Source of the DNA: Leptidea sinapis
Lineage: Eukaryota; Arthropoda; Insecta; Lepidoptera; Pieridae
Assembly (NCBI RefSeq): GCF_905404315.1
Contig: NC_066292.1
Location: 8,060,001 to 8,124,000 of the forward strand
DNA length: 64,000 nucleotides
Direction of reading: 5' to 3'
The position numbers were made by a program, and so were the translations under genes. Within the stretch, counting starts at the first letter, position 1. The number at the start of each line of letters is the position of its first letter. The notes under the pieces were generated by a model. It made no database searches. It worked only from the letters and a program-made list of their open reading frames with translations, and was not told the origin of the DNA. This document shows, piece by piece, positions 40,901 through 44,493 of the stretch.

Positions 40901-40954
40901 TTCTCCTTTGTATAATTTTCACAAACTTACCATGAAAACAAAGAATCTGAACAT
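7837..40954 (-). CDS. spz-like: Spatzle-family secreted cysteine-knot cytokine (Spz3/Spz4-type), multi-exon gene
   Basis: A secreted neurotrophin/Spatzle-type ligand, expected to be cut from a pro-protein and to bind Toll-family receptors. Exons on the minus strand, 5' to 3': probable first exon 40931-40954, then 30229-30377, 26777-26935, 25150-25314, 23395-23508, 13425-13527, 12590-12723, 11494-11614, 8639-8731 and 7837-7938 (stop). From 30377 to the stop every junction keeps phase. The pro-region contains the N-glycosylation sequon NHT. A furin-type RGKR precedes the cysteine domain, which runs GRKLCEGNGV, VFCMLYRAI, TPCPARVEYATPVFARNY, VWRYVVQIPYEGYFTQTVEV, CMQSRCHYLDGGCLSSPRW and VRLYYDWFLVPGSCKCWRP, with ten cysteines in all. 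I assign the family from recalled conservation of these blocks; Spz3 versus Spz4 is not settled. Exons between 30377 and 40931 are not securely located. Confidence 0.88.
8249..8560 (-). repeat. SINE-like repeat, copy 2
   Basis: Near full-length copy from tttttatgaaaataaggg to gagcctcccactggta, sense on minus. It lies directly 3' of a spatzle-like exon inside the last intron. Confidence 0.85.
8639..8731 (-). CDS. Spatzle-like exon, linker plus CDGHDDLGCY
   Basis: 31 codons, phase 0 at both ends, with acceptor ttgacacag and donor gtatct. A Gln/Pro-rich linker (DYQQQYGAPAS) is followed by LHCDGHDDLGCYQ, which carries two knot cysteines. Confidence 0.88.
8840..9150 (+). repeat. Repeat block with TATA/Inr core promoter, copy A
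   Basis: TATAAAA at 8961-8967 is followed 29 nt later by TCAGT at 8990-8994, the arthropod initiator. Sequence after the initiator (gtgccagattttggcgagac and onward for about 140 bp) recurs at 55345-55520 and, inverted and diverged, at 24000-24180. This suggests an LTR- or MITE-type element with its own promoter. No protein is encoded. Confidence 0.55.
9130..10800. other. Non-coding interval with an internal duplication
   Basis: No gene seen. A block of about 120 bp (catccaatttgacaggagac through tatgtaa.gatagtaatctca) occurs twice, at about 9783-9890 and 9973-10100, with a short insertion in the second copy. The remainder is AT-rich. Confidence 0.6.
10814..11185. mobile_element. hAT-type MITE with 8-bp target-site duplication
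   Basis: The left terminus CAGTGGCGGATTTAC and the right terminus GTAAATCTGCCACTG form imperfect terminal inverted repeats. The element is flanked on both sides by the identical 8-mer tcggcatt (10806-10813 and 11186-11193). An 8-bp duplication and a CAGTG start are the hallmark of hAT transposons. Its 372 bp hold no transposase, so it is non-autonomous. Confidence 0.88.
11210..11290 (-). mobile_element. LINE 3' tail remnant
   Basis: The sequence aaatcaaatcaaatcatctt followed by tatttgcat is the reverse complement of a common lepidopteran LINE 3' end with an AAATGATTTGATTTGA-type repeat. Only the tail is preserved. Confidence 0.45.
11494..11614 (-). CDS. Spatzle-like exon, CMQSRCHYLDGGC block
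   Basis: 121 nt. The first base completes the Arg codon of the previous exon. It then reads CMQSRCHYLDGGCLSSPRW, followed by VSLLVAELHYP and a Pro-rich end; donor gtaagg, phase 0. It has three cysteines and is the most conserved block of this Spatzle subtype. Confidence 0.9.
11803..11915 (+). repeat. SINE-like repeat, copy 3a (5' half)
   Basis: The sense 5' half of the SINE-like family (agggggaggctcctttgcac to tttcggtctga) is abruptly joined to an inverted copy at 11916. A head-to-head nested or recombined pair. Confidence 0.8.
11916..12160 (-). repeat. SINE-like repeat, copy 3b
   Basis: Antisense copy starting atgaaaataagggacgagac and ending about 245 bp later near taggcgatgttg. It is truncated relative to the consensus and forms an inverted pair with copy 3a. 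Confidence 0.8.
12171..12466. mobile_element. MITE with acggcc..cccaatat terminal inverted repeats
   Basis: The left end acggccttcccaatat and the right end atattgggaacggccgt are inverted complements. The 296-bp interior has no ORF. It abuts SINE copy 3b and ends about 120 bp from the spatzle-like exon at 12590. No clear target duplication was identified, so the superfamily is left open. Confidence 0.65.
12590..12723 (-). CDS. Spatzle-like exon, TPCPARVEYATP block
   Basis: 134 nt after acceptor taattag, phase 0 in and phase 2 out (donor gtatgt). It encodes GPPTPCPARVEYATPVFARN and then a segment ending GYFTQTVEVT. The minus frame is open across it and the plus-strand ORF here is only its shadow. 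Confidence 0.9.
13425..13527 (-). CDS. Spatzle-like exon, VFCMLYRAISGE
   Basis: 103 nt after acceptor ttttttcag. Its first base completes the Val codon split with the exon at 23395. It reads VFCMLYRAISGESSGPERRE and then a His/Pro-rich stretch; donor gtgagg, phase 0. A second acceptor-like site 27 bases further in gives a plausible-looking but incompatible frame and was set aside. Confidence 0.88.
13683..13980 (+). mobile_element. RTE-like LINE ORF2 C-terminal fragment
   Basis: The plus frame reads LRDLIRNKESRRRTKVTDTA, then AKVNWQWAGPRMA and onward to RKAQCW. This is the typical RTE C-terminal region (IRN.E.RRRTKVTD.A..IAKLKWQWAGH). It is frame-broken afterwards. Confidence 0.7.
14130..14350 (+). 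repeat. Dispersed repeat with aaagtcggttag
   Basis: The sequence agaacctcctcctttttttaaagtcggttag continuing to acaaggcttaggttcc recurs in reverse complement at 47015-47180. It is the non-coding end of an interspersed element, probably a LINE 3' region. Confidence 0.6.
14825..15150 (-). repeat. SINE-like repeat, copy 4
   Basis: Near full-length, sense on minus, from taatgaaaataagggacgag to ggagccacccactgg. It lies about 680 bp upstream of the AROS start codon. Confidence 0.82.
15378..15430. repeat. Short hairpin of the aagtcggtta repeat
   Basis: ctaaccgacttcaaaaacg is followed closely by cagtttttgaagtcggttaa, an inverted repeat of about 18 bp with a loop of about 9 nt. Confidence 0.6.
15481..15522. 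promoter_or_regulatory. Cluster of ACATGT-type palindromes upstream of the AROS cluster
   Basis: Three copies of a gACATGTc-like word lie within about 35 bp (tgacatgtc, agacatgtg, tgacatgtca), about 310 bp upstream of the first ATG of the AROS-DPM2-NMRK cluster. They could be a transcription-factor site cluster. No TATA box is evident nearby, and the assignment is inference from repetition only. Confidence 0.3.
15826..16667 (+). CDS. RPS19BP1: Active regulator of SIRT1 (AROS / RPS19-binding protein 1)
   Basis: A small nucleolar protein that in vertebrates binds ribosomal protein S19 and SIRT1 and acts in small-subunit assembly. Four exons: 15826-15874, 15949-16017, 16304-16446 and 16539-16667. 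All have GT-AG borders and consistent phase, giving 129 residues (human about 136). The N-terminus MSSALVRQALTLVDEE resembles MSAALLRRGLELL of the human protein. The basic middle reads KKSKRRTEVS, and the C-terminus FPEESFESFENTYFCS matches the conserved F.EEDF..F..EYF end. The ATG context (aaaATGT) is favourable. Exon 4 runs on without a break into DPM2 exon 1, only 31 nt after the stop, with no polyadenylation signal between them. Confidence 0.85.
16699..18493 (+). CDS. DPM2: Dolichol-phosphate mannosyltransferase subunit 2
   Basis: A small ER-membrane protein that stabilises the DPM synthase making dolichol-phosphate-mannose; it also associates with the GPI-GlcNAc transferase. Two exons, 16699-16804 and 18369-18493 (gtgagt / ttttttcag), give 76 residues (human 84). 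Two hydrophobic segments are visible, at roughly 10-30 and 50-70. The diagnostic stretch FWVNSYPFIDDELPIYKYIP aligns with the WV..LPFID....HKYFLP of known DPM2. The start used is the second of two close ATGs; the first (16691) opens a 13-codon overlapping frame. NMRK begins two nucleotides after the stop, in the same exon. The intron holds an inverted SINE pair and a GC-rich hairpin. Confidence 0.85.
17041..17126 (-). repeat. tRNA-like SINE head, minus copy
   Basis: The reverse strand reads GGTTAGCTCAGTTAGTTAGAG (A box), a 5-bp anticodon-like stem CCGGC/GCCGG with loop ACGGAAC, and T arm GTGGGTTTGAATCCCAC (B box). The acceptor stem pairs at six of seven positions, counting one G-T wobble. The expected U33 is C and the copy sits in a SINE, so it is called tRNA-derived rather than a functional tRNA. 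Confidence 0.6.
17411..17490 (+). repeat. tRNA-like SINE head, plus copy
   Basis: The same element as at 17041 on the opposite strand: GGTTAGCTCAGTTGGTTAGAG and a T arm GTGGGTTCAAAATCCCAC. The anticodon stem (CCAGC/TCCGG) no longer pairs fully, which marks it as a pseudo-tRNA. Confidence 0.6.
18091..18287. repeat. GC-rich foldback element in the DPM2 intron
   Basis: Two arms of about 80 bp are inverted complements: the left begins gaccgtttatctgagtcttc, the right ends gaggactcagataaacggtc. A spacer of about 35 nt (aatttttgtaatcgctcatt...) separates them. No ORF and no clear target duplication. Probably a MITE. Confidence 0.8.
18496..20879 (+). CDS. NMRK: Nicotinamide riboside kinase
   Basis: Phosphorylates nicotinamide riboside to NMN in NAD+ salvage. 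Three exons, 18496-18866, 20153-20279 and 20784-20879, give 197 residues (human NMRK1 199). The Walker A/P-loop GISGVTCGGKTT is at residues 8-19, with an acidic Asp37 in HQDKYFYPDD. FVIIEGFTVLNYKP matches the LIIEGFLLFNYKP strand, and the LID/base-binding region reads RRTMRLYDPPDIDGYFEQCV. The C-terminus is VTLLDGTRPDVLD and then a short tail to TAG. The ATG context is aagATGT. Intron 1 holds an antisense LINE remnant. An AATAAA follows the stop by about 45 nt. Confidence 0.92.
19027..20080 (-). mobile_element. Antisense LINE remnant in NMRK intron 1
   Basis: It starts with the 3' tail attcaaattcaaatattttt and continues through non-coding and C-terminal sequence to a reverse-transcriptase piece whose minus strand reads VIPQGSVLGPFLFLVYMNDL near 20010-20065. 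The frame is broken many times. Related tails are at 25325 and, in plus orientation, at 22600, 32280 and 40310. Confidence 0.75.
20340..20560. mobile_element. Probable LINE 3' fragment in NMRK intron 2
   Basis: The words ggataaacgggcatgcgggt and gatggtgagtgatcaccgctg, with ggaacaccacgtaca, echo the 3' region of the CR1-like copies (gtgatcaccgccgccca.. tcttgcaacacc). Strongly decayed. Confidence 0.4.
20923..20928 (+). terminator. Polyadenylation signal AATAAA of the NMRK transcript
   Basis: Canonical AATAAA 44 nt after the NMRK stop. No AATAAA separates AROS, DPM2 and NMRK within their shared exons, so this is the best candidate 3' end for the whole cluster. Confidence 0.7.
21130..21300. repeat. 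LINE-like non-coding block flanking the hairpin
   Basis: The words cacctgtatgtttgtatgtttgtaaccgac and gattttgacccactttac are of the kind seen in RTE-type 3' regions. They pass straight into the hairpin at 21301, which may be an inverted derivative of the same element. Confidence 0.4.
21301..21578. repeat. AT-rich long hairpin downstream of NMRK
   Basis: The left arm (about 21301-21422) ends aaaaaaagcgtggggtg. The right arm (about 21455-21578) begins caccccacgctttttttt. The arms are close to perfect reverse complements over about 115 bp with a spacer of about 32 nt. It lies about 370 bp past the NMRK polyadenylation signal. Confidence 0.85.
22140..22480 (-). mobile_element. LINE reverse-transcriptase fragment (minus)
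   Basis: The minus-strand reading near 22170-22220 gives SGPQGSNFGPLLFKLYI, a degenerate motif B of a non-LTR reverse transcriptase. Further bases upstream in that sense fit the motif A-B linker. Heavily mutated. Confidence 0.5.
22540..22670 (+). mobile_element. LINE 3' tail (plus)
   Basis: Ends with ttgaataaaaaatatttgaatttgaa, the tail shared with the copies at 32280 and 40310 and inverted at 19027 and 25325. Preceded by cttctcaggtctg, part of the same 3' end. Confidence 0.65.
22770..22925 (+). repeat. Dispersed LINE-associated repeat
   Basis: gaccgattctcatgaaattt followed by agtctgagaatcggccaacg and catccccctaaatg recurs inverted at 43250-43380. Non-coding. Confidence 0.6.
22930..23300 (+). 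mobile_element. LINE ORF2 C-terminal remnant (plus)
   Basis: Across frames the plus strand reads AAEFHQGTLRQNGK, then LPRTGTLWNLLPVAIFP and SRARLPSFINY. The PRT..LWN.LP..IFP core is the LINE ORF2 C-terminus. It lies just beyond the spatzle-like exon at 23395. Confidence 0.65.
23395..23508 (-). CDS. Spatzle-like exon with RGKR processing site
   Basis: 114 nt, acceptor ccacccag, donor gtgagt. It reads LEERGKRSADARD, then GRKLCEGNGV. RGKR fits the furin consensus R-X-K/R-R, so cleavage would release the mature cysteine-rich domain beginning SADARD. The phase (1 nt in, 2 nt out) matches both neighbours. Confidence 0.88.
24000..24180 (-). repeat. Repeat block, inverted copy B
   Basis: Reverse complement, diverged copy of the block at 8995 and 55345 (atttccgcaaagtaacacctac and cctcaggacatgttgactcg are shared). 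It ends within a few bases of the 104-bp tandem array. Confidence 0.55.
24190..25149. repeat. 104-bp minisatellite, about 9 units, copying an exon end and its splice donor
   Basis: A 104-bp unit is repeated head to tail. The word gtgcccacctgtt recurs near 24208, 24311, 24415, 24519, 24623, 24727, 24831, 24935 and 25039, and finally at the true exon border near 25142. Internal units are almost identical; the unit farthest from the exon has diverged. On the minus strand each unit contains gagctgcagcacaacag|gtgggc, the last bases of the spatzle-like exon and its donor. The period is not a multiple of three, so the open frames seen here are by-products. Confidence 0.95.
25150..25314 (-). CDS. Spatzle-like pro-domain exon
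   Basis: 165 nt after acceptor ggttcacag. It encodes ELIRNHTLRYLSRTLPVLRA, then a Pro/Ala/Ser-rich segment and SLSELQHNR at the donor (gtgggc). NHT is an N-glycosylation sequon. The 3' end of this exon is the ancestor, or a member, of the adjacent 104-bp tandem array. Confidence 0.85.
25325..25960 (-). mobile_element. LINE 3' end (minus)
   Basis: Begins attcaaatatttttattcaaaataggatg and includes cagacctgagaagaatgggcg and catatacatcgccccacaaa, words shared with the copy at 19027. It starts 10 bp from the acceptor of the spatzle-like exon at 25314, so it forms most of that intron end. Confidence 0.75.
26190..26395 (-). mobile_element. CR1-like LINE 3' fragment
   Basis: Shares gtgatcaccgccgcccac, tcttgcaacaccagaggaat and tgccggcctttaaggaaggt with the copies at 3996 (inverted) and 57885. 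On the minus strand it includes the AYTPSLKAGN-type end. Confidence 0.7.
26777..26935 (-). CDS. Spatzle-like pro-domain exon
   Basis: 159 nt, acceptor gtcgacag, donor gtaagt. It reads VRAPPYRQVATECAQGAESR and later NLCGDLNRGIIPRNPMGQNP. It is joined in phase to the exons at 30229 and 25314. It carries two cysteines in the pro-region. Confidence 0.82.
27000..28630. other. Unassigned intronic AT-rich sequence
   Basis: No gene found. A short near-duplication (gattttttattttaatttat) occurs twice around 27866 and 27905. Some tracts look like decayed LINE 3' sequence (taagagtaggattcgacacg), but nothing can be named. Confidence 0.4.
28640..28885 (+). mobile_element. RTE-like LINE ORF2 C-terminus and 3' end
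   Basis: Decayed plus-strand copy reading DRIRNEE and later PPTRWTD-like and ..GIRW pieces in different frames. It has the block cgtcaagatcgccggaatac seen also at 33735 and inverted at 5280. It ends in a TTTA microsatellite. Confidence 0.65.
28888..29116 (-). repeat. SINE-like repeat, copy 5 (truncated)
   Basis: Sense on minus. It retains the 3' two-thirds, from aagattagggacaagacgag to ttcagaccgaaacac. It is followed by a piece of the RTE 3' end (gatgatgatgatgat and flanks). Confidence 0.78.
29747..30046 (+). repeat. SINE-like repeat, copy 6
   Basis: Full-length plus-sense copy from accagggggaggctccattg to gtcataaaaaaag with its A-rich tail. It lies about 180 bp from the spatzle-like exon at 30229. 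Confidence 0.85.
30229..30377 (-). CDS. Spatzle-like pro-domain exon
   Basis: 149 nt, acceptor tgtggcag, donor gtgagt. Acidic and Pro-rich: VVSALVTGEPPAEQPASKAL, then EPPEGYYAFVESPNATPPR. NAT is a possible N-glycosylation sequon. Phase 0 in, 2 nt out. Confidence 0.8.
30400..31600. other. Unassigned interval
   Basis: No gene is supported. Two overlapping open frames around 31053-31362 show no motifs and have AT-rich codon use. Tracts of LINE-like tail sequence are possible. Confidence 0.4.
31610..32310 (+). mobile_element. Jockey-like LINE ORF2 C-terminal half, frame-broken
   Basis: The plus strand reads LLINSKKTKHK, then FLGITLDSKLQWGPHI, YGILLWGNAADINTIY and KRAISAIHNRGSKELLRTKF. This is the thumb/C-terminal region after a reverse transcriptase. 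At least two stops or frameshifts interrupt it. It ends with the shared tail atttgaatttgaat. Confidence 0.8.
33000..33140 (-). mobile_element. CR1-like LINE scrap
   Basis: cacaggaacgttgccggcct and aaccataatgtagagcaacacc with catccatgtggtg-like words match the 3' part of the copies at 36485 and 57885. Very decayed. Confidence 0.4.
33185..33370 (+). pseudogene. Mariner-like transposase N-terminal remnant
   Basis: The plus frame reads FMNEGPSKAAIYRWHYEFKC, then SLGDGERNSPSTTATEENV and LAVKNLIEENK. The pattern (WH..F..G......GR.ST..TEENI..V..LI.E...) is the helix-turn-helix region of mariner/Tc1 transposases. Nothing resembling the DDE catalytic part follows, so it is a truncated remnant. Confidence 0.65.
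33499..33640 (-). other. Coding-like GC-rich block, uncertain
   Basis: After an acceptor-like acattacag the minus strand is open and reads SITSRGYLEQSAGARFIDRR, then PSAQCGLVPAAVLVLQ. Phase would fit before the exon at 30377, but the only donor available (gtgtgg) is weak. Kept as a candidate only. Confidence 0.25.
33725..33830 (+). mobile_element. RTE-like LINE 3' end
   Basis: taagatcgccgaaatacgtt and gggggaggcctttgtccagc with ggtcttctggctgatgtgat match the 3' ends at 28840 and 5230. Confidence 0.7.
34640..34800 (+). mobile_element. LINE ORF2 extreme C-terminus
   Basis: The plus frame reads NYGFNSPLQLMLQLYNNIFN, matching the NLGFNSPLNRLLRQYNTIIS segment at the C-terminus of the LINE at 51107. 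A small remnant of the same family. Confidence 0.6.
34830..35920. other. Interval with one unexplained open frame
   Basis: A plus-strand frame at 35000-35281 (93 codons, Arg/Gln/Ala-rich, HHHQQEQAPRRTVRSSA) is GC-richer than its surroundings but has no recognised domain and no splice support. Nothing else is supported. Confidence 0.3.
35925..36140 (-). mobile_element. LINE 3' end with TTTA tail
   Basis: Starts cacttatttatttatttttacaaggg and continues as AC-rich sequence. It resembles the 3' region at 50760 (ttatttatttatttatacaagg). Non-coding. Confidence 0.5.
36345..36500 (-). repeat. tRNA-derived SINE fragment
   Basis: gagccaaccgttcgagtgac and cattcaactcgcaggttg correspond to gagctaaccgttcgagtacc and gttcaactctcaggttg of the element at 17100-17170. 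The T arm has been lost. Confidence 0.5.
36485..37470 (-). mobile_element. CR1-like LINE ORF2, RT to C-terminus, with an inserted segment
   Basis: Minus strand, in several frames: LQHINDMLDTPNIHWYADDS (RT motif C, YADD), then DQCQEKLVPSIE, LKASPRIEILGPEISSDFQF, ILALYTTQFRPHMESCYHLW and VASLCVFYPIYNGECSEELF, and the terminal SSTVQFPRNFLL..LWNELPC. The frame is broken at least three times. A stretch around 36960-37070 (reading KKMYISLKRAQKR) does not belong to the LINE consensus and looks inserted. Confidence 0.8.
37693..37740. repeat. Short perfect hairpin
   Basis: actaaaggtctaactc / gagttagacctttagt, a 16-bp perfect inverted repeat with a 4-nt loop (agaa). It sits at the 3' edge of the coding-like block at 37735. 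Confidence 0.75.
37735..37968 (-). other. Coding-like block, candidate upstream exon
   Basis: GC-rich, bounded at its 5' side by a good acceptor (ttcgttgtcag). One frame stays open for about 70 codons and includes TGSPNTRHLQCIPHNRRGIP and EHSTFLHDVDAPALYQRER. No strong donor follows and its phase does not join directly to MFRFFVFM. It could be a pro-domain exon of the spatzle-like gene or an unrelated or decayed exon. Confidence 0.35.
38071..38182 (-). repeat. SINE-like repeat, copy 7 (5' part)
   Basis: Sense on minus; only the 5' third is present (cgaaacacagtattacttac to ctgccactggta). Confidence 0.72.
38186..38815 (-). mobile_element. CR1-like LINE, RT N-terminal region, decayed
   Basis: The minus strand contains MEKYHRACSSGAVLFSSELS followed by FVEKGHIEQHF. 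Toward 38280 the DNA parallels the copy at 37300 (caggcactagtcaacgattt versus cctggcactggtcgacaattt). Stops interrupt all frames. It lies between two SINE copies. Confidence 0.6.
38815..39114 (-). repeat. SINE-like repeat, copy 8
   Basis: Full-length, sense on minus, from tttgtgaaaatatgggacga to ggagcctcccactggta, with a short deletion in the middle. Confidence 0.85.
39120..40050. other. Unassigned interval
   Basis: No supported gene. A GC-rich tract at 39440-39540 with repeated cacgtgacgcgtc-like words is not coding in any convincing frame. Confidence 0.35.
40055..40175 (+). repeat. SINE-like repeat, copy 9 (decayed)
   Basis: cctgccgcgaagcagttaat, then tgtttctgtctgaaggacgccgtag, fits the middle of the plus-sense consensus. 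Ends are lost. Confidence 0.55.
40205..40346 (+). mobile_element. LINE 3' tail (plus)
   Basis: Ends attatatcctatttaaataaaaatatttgaatttgaa, the shared LINE tail. It includes the cttctccatgtctgaggcat block equivalent to the one at 25400. Confidence 0.65.
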
Positions 40955-41190
40955 TATTATCACTTGTTCACAAAATCACAATTAAACTGGATTTCCGTTA
41001 CAATTTGAGCTTCGGTCACATACTCAACAGTTCGTGCGAGTTCGTATAAGATCGGCTGCGATCGGCTCGACTCTCTCTGAGCGCGGCCAGGTGTGTACTG
41101 AGGAAGCAACTCTCCGAGAATATCTTGGGAGAGAGAGTGCTCGTCATGGTGAAAGGACGCGAACAAATGTGGTTTTATTGTTTCCAAAAA
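40931..41190 (-). CDS. Probable first exon of the spatzle-like gene: 5' UTR plus MFRFFVFM
   Basis: On the minus strand an ATG at 40954 opens MFRFFVFM and runs straight into a perfect donor (gtaagt) at 40930. A hydrophobic start cut by an intron is typical of a signal peptide. The region upstream to about 41190 would be 5' UTR; it has an upstream open frame and a TCAGT initiator-like motif near 41098. It lies in the right order and strand, between the carboxylesterase 3' end and the spatzle exons. It ends in phase 0 as the exon at 30377 requires, but an intermediate exon completing the signal peptide was not found, so the link is inferred. Confidence 0.45.
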
Positions 41191-41270
41191 TGTGTTCCAG
41201 TTTCTGTGTGTCGTGTGCCGCGAGCCGGCAGCACACGGTCGTTCTTTGTTTAATGATGACGTAAATGGGT
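41085..41270 (-). promoter_or_regulatory. Possible core promoter of the spatzle-like gene
   Basis: On the minus strand a TCAGT initiator-like motif (in cctcagtacac) lies about 145 nt upstream of the MFRFFVFM start. A CRE-like half-site (ttacgtcatc) lies further upstream near 41260. No TATA box is seen. This is inference from position and motifs only. Confidence 0.3.
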
Positions 41271-41524
41271 CATGAATTGTTTTGATAAGGTCCCTTTAAA
41301 TAATTTAAATGTTAAATTGTCAACTTGTCTTATTTATAAATATGAATGTTTATGAAATCAAAAACCCTCTATAATGACGTGTTAGAGATTGTTTTTATAT
41401 GATCCGTTTCATCGTGAAACTGATTATATTCTATTATGAACAAGAGGGTTAAGGAAACTCAACACTTTCCACTTTAATGACATGCTTACGTAATGTTGAA
41501 CTGTACAGAGGGTCACGCCTGTCT

Positions 41525-41950
41525 TTTATTATGATAGAGGAGGACAGTAGAGCGAACGTGACAACTGACGATGAGTGATCACCGCCGCCTATTCTGTCTT
41601 AAACACCAGAGGAATTACAGGAACCTTAAATTACCTTTTAGGTGAGTATACCTACTCATTTTTTGGAAGTGCCAATGTCTAAGCGTCCTGGAAACATTAT
41701 CCAAGGAAGAAGCTAATTTTATGGTGTGGTTGTACGGCGTTGAAAGATCCTTGAAAATCGCACTCTGGTTCTCCATCGACTTGCGTTCGTCATCCAAATG
41801 ATGTGGATGATACTAAAGTTTGTATCAGGTAGTGCAATAGTAGAATTTAGCTCAAACAGCTCATCACAACACATCCAGCTATTTACACTCACAAAGCAAC
41901 CATATGTGAACGAAGCCCAAATTTGAAATTGGACACCGAAAATATGTAAG
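41525..41950 (-). mobile_element. CR1-like LINE 3' fragment, decayed
   Basis: gatgagtgatcaccgccgcc, accagaggaattacaggaac and tgagctgtttgagct-like words parallel the copies at 57885 and 36485. Frames are broken. Confidence 0.6.
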
Positions 41951-42012
41951 TGAAACATTGATAGATTAGCGGAAGCAGTTGAGTCGATAGTTTGTTTGTT
42001 TTGGAGGCGTTA

Positions 42013-42182
42013 GAGCGCTTTCGCACTACGTCCGATCCGTACCCGTGAAAACGCGGTCCGAAGTAGTCGTAGAACTATTTCAATTTATTTTCGTCAATCG
42101 TTAGAAATAGTTCTAGGACTACACCGGACCATTTTTTATGGATACGGATCGGATTTGTATCGGACGTAGTGGCAAAACGCTT
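42013..42182. mobile_element. Harbinger-like MITE with TTA target duplication
   Basis: The left end GAGCGCTTTCGCACTACGTC and the right end GACGTAGTGGCAAAACGCTT are inverted repeats extending inward (gatccgtaccc / gatacggatcgga; gtagaactatttc / gaaatagttctag). TTA flanks both sides (42010-42012, 42183-42185). A 3-bp TTA duplication fits PIF/Harbinger. Confidence 0.72.
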
Positions 42183-42559
42183 TTAGAGGTCAGTTTAGAC
42201 ATAGTGACATTCTTTGACCGCAGTGTGGCACAAGGCGCTCATAGCGACACTGTCATCCCTTGGGCTTCCCTAGAGAGGCCACACATCTAGATGGAAAATG
42301 ATATTTTAGTTAGTGTTGGATGGTGTGGTGGTGCAAGCGGCAGGGATCAAGTTGATTGAAGGAAAACAAGTGATTGAGCTGTTCACTGCATTCGAGATCA
42401 CCGACTACTGGCTAAAGTTCTTCAATAGTTGTAGGATAGTATGGAGACGATTGGACCGTAATCGAGATGAAGGGAAGTAACTGGGGTAGGCCCGTCGGGA
42501 GATGACCTGGCTGATACTGTGGTCGGAGGCTGCTCGACAATGTGTATGTACTTCTTCTT

Positions 42560-42660
42560 TATTACTGCTGGTCTGTAAATGACTCTGTCCTCAAACCTTG
42601 GGTCCTACATTCGAATCCCGGTAGGTGAAAACATTGGTATAATAAATATGTTTGTTGCCA
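42560..42660 (+). repeat. tRNA-derived SINE fragment
   Basis: gtcctacattcgaatcccgg carries a B-box-like T arm followed by taggtgaaaacatt. No cloverleaf can be closed upstream. Confidence 0.45.
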
Positions 42661-42929
42661 TGTGGGGAGCGGCTTTATAATATGTAATATGTTCAAGTAT
42701 GTATAGTATGGGTAATTAATTATTTCAGGAAACAGTCATATTCAAGCATAATAACATTTTATATAATTCAAACAGACCCAGCAGATCCATTAATTATTTA
42801 GAAGTAAACTAAACATATTAGGCAAAATAGTAAACTTGAAACATGGTGAAAAAGTAGCAAAAATGTGACAATAAATAAAAATAATCTATAAGCTAAAGTA
42901 TATTAATTTAATTATTTATATAATTACAA

Positions 42930-43400
42930 GCTGACCCAGCAAACGCTGTATTGCCATATAAAGTAATAAATAAAAAAATTCAATAATTAAAATTTTTTAG
43001 GAATAAAAATTAGATAACGACCGATTCTCAGACCTACTAAATATATCGTAGACACATAAAATTTATCGTACTACAATTATTGTATTCGATTGCCATCTTG
43101 CAACCTTATTGCGGATATGTGGATGGAATAGAATATTATAAAAATCGCGATACAAAGATAGGTGTATGGGGTTTTATGTATTTTTTAATGTTGTACCAAT
43201 TAAAAATAAATTCATCTAAAAAAATTAAAAAAAAAATTGGGGTGGACTTTTCTTAACATTTAGAGGGATGAAAAATAGATGTTGTTCGATTCTCAGACCT
43301 ACCCAATATGCACACAAAATTTCATGGGAATCGGTCTAGCCTAGTTTAACTATAAACACCGCGAGAAGAGAATTTTATATATTAAATTTCCATCTACATT
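42930..43400 (-). mobile_element. LINE-associated 3' repeat, two tandem blocks
   Basis: Two blocks share gattctcagacctac and flanks (about 43020-43090 and 43240-43380). The second is the reverse complement of the repeat at 22770. They also include gctgacccagcaaacgctgt. Non-coding. Confidence 0.55.
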
Positions 43401-43929
43401 TTCTTAAATATTGTTTTAAGACAAAAGAGTAATACTAATATATTAAGAATACATCACAGGTGCTAAGTGAATTATTATCACACGATCTTCTTATAAATGT
43501 GTTATTAACATAGGCTGTACTACAAAGTGGTATATGAAAGGTAAGTTGAGAACGTGGGGAGGCTCGAGAAACATTAAAAGAGATTTACTCGAAGGCTGTC
43601 AGAGTCTATGTAATTAATGGTTTATATTATTATTATTAGTATTAGGGAATTGTATTAAATAAAACGTTATCGGAACTCATAGTATAGGAACTGTCTAAAT
43701 AAAATAAAAAAAATAAAAAATAAAATGTCTTTCTCGTGTTGTTGACTGCTTCTCTCAGGATGATTGTTACTTTATGGCCAGTGAGTGTCATCATATGGCT
43801 GGCGGGCTGATCACTCTTGGGGTCTTTCACTTTCTTCCTGGAGCATCACTTTTAATATGCGTCGTGCAGCTATGTGTCAATGAGTGTGCACTTACTTACT
43901 TTACTGCATTAAGATTTTCTTTTATTAAG

Positions 43930-44100
43930 TTACTAGCTGACCCCACAGACGTTGTGCTGTTCATAATAAAAAAAAAACTCTTGCGGGCGGAATTTTGTAA
44001 AATCTTAGCTCACCTCTCCTCGGCGAAAGGAATATTCCTACCAAATTTCAAGGCCTTAAGGCCTTATACTTCCAGAGATATCGTGATGAGTTATTATATC
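43930..44100 (+). mobile_element. RTE-type 3' repeat
   Basis: ctagctgaccccacagacgt, then catttcaaggcc-like words and ccttatacttccagagatat, is the common lepidopteran 'ctgaccccacagacgt' repeat. A related block is at 45160. Confidence 0.5.
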
Positions 44101-44124
44101 TAGGTGGAAATCCCTTATATACCA

Positions 44125-44430
44125 GTGGGAGGCTCCTTTGCACACGATGCCGGCTAGATTATGGGTACCACAACGGCGCCTGTCTCTGCCATGAAGCAGT
44201 AATGTGTAAGCCTTATTGTGTTTCGGTATGAAGGGCGCCGTAGCTAGTGAAACTACTGGGCAAATGAGACTTATCATCTTGTCTCAAGGTGAGGAGGGCA
44301 AGAGTATGGCCACTCAAAATTTTCGGGTTTTTTAAGAATCCTTTGTGGCACTGCATTGTAATGGGCAAGGCCTATCAATTTCCATCAGCTGAACATCCTG
44401 CTCGTCTCGTTCCTTACTGTCATTACAAAA
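44125..44430 (+). repeat. SINE-like repeat, copy 10
   Basis: Full-length plus-sense copy from ccagtgggaggctcctttgc to gtcattacaaaaaa. It begins within 50 bp of the carboxylesterase polyadenylation region on the other strand. Confidence 0.85.
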
Positions 44431-44487
44431 AATGTGTATATATAGATAAATATAAAGGTAAATAATACAATAAATTGGTCAAAGATA

Positions 44488-44493
44488 TTTATT
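44488..44493 (-). terminator. Candidate polyadenylation signal of the carboxylesterase
   Basis: AATAAA on the minus strand, about 145 nt after the stop codon at 44636. Confidence 0.5.
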
